Below are positions 6,728 to 8,280 of a DNA stretch of 8,280 bases, in pieces. This DNA is from an uncultured Erysipelotrichaceae bacterium. GTDB lineage: Bacteria; Bacillota_I; Bacilli_A; Erysipelotrichales; Coprobacillaceae. The DNA lies in contig URQL01000068.1 of the NCBI GenBank assembly GCA_900550005.1, forward strand, positions 1 through 8,280, given 5' to 3'. The notes under the pieces were generated by a model. That model made no database searches. It saw only the letters and a list, made by a program, of their open reading frames with translations, and had not been told where the DNA came from. Position 1 is the stretch's first letter. Every line of letters begins with the position of its first letter. Both the position numbers and the translations under genes were made by a program.

Positions 6728-8280
6728 ATGAAAAGAATGTCGTATCGTGCTTTAAAAAATTATATTTTAAATTTAAATGAATGCATGGATGATTATCTTT
6801 ATATTTATGATTTAAAGAAAGATCGTTATTTTATATCTCCACAAGCACTTGAAAGATTTAATCTACCTGACAACGAATTTCATCATGTTATGGAAAATCA
6901 TCGCCAAGTGGTTTATGAAAATGATTTTGAATTATTGATGGAGGATATCCATCAAATTACAACAAGACAAAAATCTTTTCACAATTTACAATACCGTTGG
7001 CTTGATAAAAAGGGAGAACCGATTTGGATCAATTGTCGAGGTAAAGGTTTATTAGATGAAGAAGGAAGTGTACGTTATCTAGTTGGATGTATTAATGAAA
7101 TCGGTAAAAAACAGATTGCAGATAATGCCAGTGGTTTAATTGGTGAAGCAGGATGGAAAATTGATTTTATCAACCATATAGATACTTTAAATAAGGGATT
7201 CATTCTACGTTTAGGAATCGATGATTTTAAAGGAATCAACGAAAAATTAGGAATGGAATACGGAGATCAAACACTTAAAGAAACAGCCAATTGTATTCAA
7301 AATGTTTTAAATAAATATCAAAGTTTGTATCGTATTGTAGCTGATGAATTTATTGTTTTTGATGAAGAAGGAACCCAAGAGACAGCAGTTTATCTTTATA
7401 AACAAATTGCTAAAGAAATTGCTAAAATGATTGAAAATAAAAAATATGAAATTTTCTTTACAATTTCTGCGGGGATTTTAGATTTAAATGATTATCAAGT
7501 AACAGATTATACTTTAATGATGCAATGGAGTGAATTTGCTTTAAATCAAGCTAAACAAAATGGAAAAAACACTTATTTTATCTTCTCTATTGAAAGCTAT
7601 CAACAATTCTTAAAAAGAACAGAATTACTTAAAATCTTTCATTTATCCGTTAATCATCAATTTAAAGGCTTTGAACTTTATTATCAACCGATTATGGATA
7701 TGAAGAAAAATCAAATACATAGTTTAGAAGCTTTACTTCGTTTTCATTGTGATGAATTTGGATCGATTTCCCCAATGGAATTTATTCCGATACTTGAACA
7801 AAGTAATTTAATTATTCCTGTAGGAAAATGGATTATTGATCAAGCAACAAAAACGTTAAAAGAATTACGTCAAAGTATTCCTGATTTGATTATTCAAATC
7901 AACTTATCTTATATTCAAGTATTAAAAACGCGGGTTTTAAAAGATATCGTAAGTAAAATGAAGGAATACGATCTTCCTAAAAATAGCTTAGTTATTGAAC
8001 TAACTGAAAGTGGCTTTATTGAATCAAATCATTCTTTCGTTTCTTTTTGTGAACAATTAAAAGAAAATGGTGTTCTTTTAGCTTTAGATGATTTTGGAAC
8101 AGGTTATTCTAATTTTCACTATTTATATAATTTAAAACCAAATAAAATTAAAATCGACCGTTCTTTGACTATGAGTGCCTTAACGAATGATTATGAAAAT
8201 ATGCTTTTAAAACATATGATCGAGATGGCCCATTGTGTTAATGTTAAAATATGTATTGAAGGGATCGAAACACAAGAAGA
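6728..8280 (+). CDS. PAS-GGDEF-EAL cyclic-di-GMP protein, probable phosphodiesterase (3' end outside window)
   Basis: The frame is open for 517 codons to the right edge with no stop. A PAS-like domain (about residues 20-130) begins with LYIYDLKKDRYFIS and includes YRWLDKKGEPIWI. A GGDEF-family domain (about 145-295) follows; it keeps IDDFKGIN, but its signature is VADEF (204-208) instead of GGDEF, and the RxxD inhibitory site is absent, so cyclase activity is unlikely. The EAL domain (from about 310) retains the metal- and substrate-binding residues visible so far: Glu334 in EALLRF, Asn in NLS, Glu in ELTES, Asp454-Asp455 in DDFGTGYS, Lys in KIDRS and Glu in EGIET. It should hydrolyse c-di-GMP to pGpG. 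There is no membrane segment. ATG 6728 follows GAGGGAG (6710-6716) by 11 bases, 6 bases after the dehydrogenase stop, so the two are co-transcribed and perhaps translationally coupled. Confidence 0.92.
   Translation, partial: MKRMSYRALKNYILNLNECMDDYLYIYDLKKDRYFISPQALERFNLPDNEFHHVMENHRQVVYENDFELLMEDIHQITTRQKSFHNLQYRWLDKKGEPIWINCRGKGLLDEEGSVRYLVGCINEIGKKQIADNASGLIGEAGWKIDFINHIDTLNKGFILRLGIDDFKGINEKLGMEYGDQTLKETANCIQNVLNKYQSLYRIVADEFIVFDEEGTQETAVYLYKQIAKEIAKMIENKKYEIFFTISAGILDLNDYQVTDYTLMMQWSEFALNQAKQNGKNTYFIFSIESYQQFLKRTELLKIFHLSVNHQFKGFELYYQPIMDMKKNQIHSLEALLRFHCDEFGSISPMEFIPILEQSNLIIPVGKWIIDQATKTLKELRQSIPDLIIQINLSYIQVLKTRVLKDIVSKMKEYDLPKNSLVIELTESGFIESNHSFVSFCEQLKENGVLLALDDFGTGYSNFHYLYNLKPNKIKIDRSLTMSALTNDYENMLLKHMIEMAHCVNVKICIEGIETQE

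Noticed and set aside
1..8280. CRISPR arrays, tRNA or rRNA genes, transposases, prophage or toxin-antitoxin genes
   Set aside because: No regularly spaced repeats, RNA gene signatures, terminal inverted repeats with a transposase, or small paired ORFs with such motifs are visible.

Overview
The window is AT-rich, densely coded DNA with strong Shine-Dalgarno sites (AGGAGG, AGGGAGG), A/T-ending codons, TGG for Trp and TAA/TAG stops. This points to a low-GC Firmicute with the standard genetic code. The proteins resemble those of gut Erysipelotrichia/Coprobacillaceae-type bacteria, but that placement is inference from style, not a database match.

Layout, left to right. (1) Positions 1-112 are non-coding, very AT-rich and contain three successive inverted repeats. 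(2) 113-459 is a decayed receiver (REC) domain, the tail of a lost hybrid histidine kinase or response regulator, broken by a frameshift and followed by its own terminator (469-503). (3) A near-consensus promoter (510-538) drives an intact soluble hybrid histidine kinase of 840 aa (572-3094). It has three tandem PAS-like repeats, then HisKA, HATPase and REC domains, and ends at a terminator (3139-3172). (4) Converging on it from the minus strand is a Na+/phosphate cotransporter-family protein with a PhoU-like tail (3271-4872), with its own terminator and promoter. (5) Diverging from that gene is a GNAT acetyltransferase pseudogene (4991-5437), with internal stop codons and a ruined acetyl-CoA loop. 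(6) A consensus-like promoter (5490-5518) precedes a two-gene operon: an iron-containing alcohol dehydrogenase (5546-6721) and, 6 nt later, a PAS-GGDEF-EAL cyclic-di-GMP protein that runs off the right edge (6728-8280). Its GGDEF is degenerate (VADEF) and its EAL residues are intact as far as can be seen.

The theme is signalling: a phosphorelay sensor, the remnant of a second one, and a probable c-di-GMP phosphodiesterase tied to a metabolic dehydrogenase. The observations most worth a second look are the dehydrogenase/c-di-GMP operon, the triple PAS-like sensor with no visible partner, and two genes caught in decay. I saw no CRISPR array, tRNA, rRNA, transposase or phage gene, and no clear evidence of a wholly new system.
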